Assembly (NCBI RefSeq): GCF_900099685.1
Contig: NZ_FNDW01000008.1
Span: 100,138 to 164,137, forward strand
Direction: 5' to 3'
DNA length: 64,000 nt
Origin: Chryseobacterium taeanense
Lineage (GTDB): Bacteria; Bacteroidota; Bacteroidia; Flavobacteriales; Weeksellaceae
This document shows, piece by piece, positions 63,718 to 64,000 of this stretch (positions are counted from its first letter, which is position 1; the number at the start of each line of letters is the position of its first letter). Under the pieces are notes generated by a model. It saw only the letters and a program-made list of their open reading frames with translations. It was not told the origin of the DNA and made no database searches. Position numbers and translations under genes: made by a program.

Positions 63718-64000
63718 TGAAAGTAAACCCTGCTTTTTATCTATAAACTTGTTTAAACTCATTTCAGAATTAACCGCAAAAGTCTCAAAAGATAATTATA
63801 ACATAATGATTAGTATATTCAAAGTTTTCAAAAGAATAAAAATCGAAGATTTTTTAAGCTATTGTGACCTTTCTCATTTGCAGTCATCAACTTTAAATAT
63901 AAATTAACTCATCTTTTGTGACTCGTATGTTTGCGTAAGAAAGATTTACGTTTTACATAGGATAACAAAAAGCTAAGAGACAGAAGAAATATTTTGTGTC
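63718..64000. other. Gene-free right edge of the window
   Basis: No open frame of note in 283 bp. A TATGTTTG -7 box at 63926-63933 may serve a plus-strand gene beyond the edge. Confidence 0.35.

Overview
The window comes from an AT-rich member of the Bacteroidota. The gene set points to the Flavobacteriia, close to Chryseobacterium (Weeksellaceae); the genus is an inference from recognised family flavours, not from a search. Supporting signs are TAnnTTTG-type -7 promoter boxes (two also have a TTTG -33 box at exactly 19 bp), almost no Shine-Dalgarno sequences, a GLPGLI-family protein, a fused SpmA/SpmB protein, a DUF3127 protein, an outer-membrane beta-barrel with a carboxypeptidase-regulatory-like N-terminus, and AccD without its zinc ribbon.

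Layout. 1-1.3 kb is an AT-rich accessory cassette on the plus strand: the tail of a GHKL ATPase, a STAS-like (DUF4325) protein and a PIN-domain nuclease, closed by a terminator. 1.4-22.9 kb is mostly core genome: ComM/YifB, a CsaA-like protein, a DEDDy exonuclease, a SUF-associated MIP18/PaaD-type protein, sulfurtransferase, HMG-CoA-lyase-like protein, PepT, ThiL with a newly spotted 55-aa membrane protein, a thioesterase, a BaiN-type flavoprotein, small secreted proteins, MutS, a cupin/JmjC-like protein, an outer-membrane barrel and a lipoprotein/response-regulator/histidine-kinase operon.

22.98-30.8 kb, all on the minus strand, is the most unusual part. A 1226-aa protein of unknown function is followed by a 65-aa protein and a 612-aa protein whose C-terminus looks like a nucleic-acid deaminase toxin (D-x-E plus PCxxC). 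Then comes a SUKH (SMI1/KNR4) immunity gene and two further tandem copies of a [toxin tip - immunity - terminator] unit. Both extra tips are broken (one in-frame stop, one 1-nt frameshift) while their immunity genes are intact. This is the layout of a polymorphic-toxin locus with an orphan tip/immunity array. The 1226-aa partner has no recognised family and could belong to the delivery route. A gene-free 0.75 kb stretch and a tRNA-Leu/Gly/Leu operon lie upstream.

32-64 kb returns to core genes: DUF3127 protein with an SSB-like acidic tail, Aat, an EamA transporter, a TPR protein, GlmM directly coupled to DinD, FeoAB plus a small Cys-tailed membrane protein under a likely iron-responsive promoter, a GLPGLI protein, a DUF1275 protein, MutL (with a degenerate endonuclease motif), a rhomboid protease, an EEP-family phosphohydrolase, AccD, class II fructose-bisphosphate aldolase, NAD kinase, a CBS protein, a possible small RNA with a consensus promoter and terminator, an RNA methyltransferase, bestrophin, a second cupin paralogue, bacilliredoxin, a GH3-family protein, two lipoproteins, SpmAB, a TonB/ExbD/ExbB operon and a DUF885 lipoprotein.
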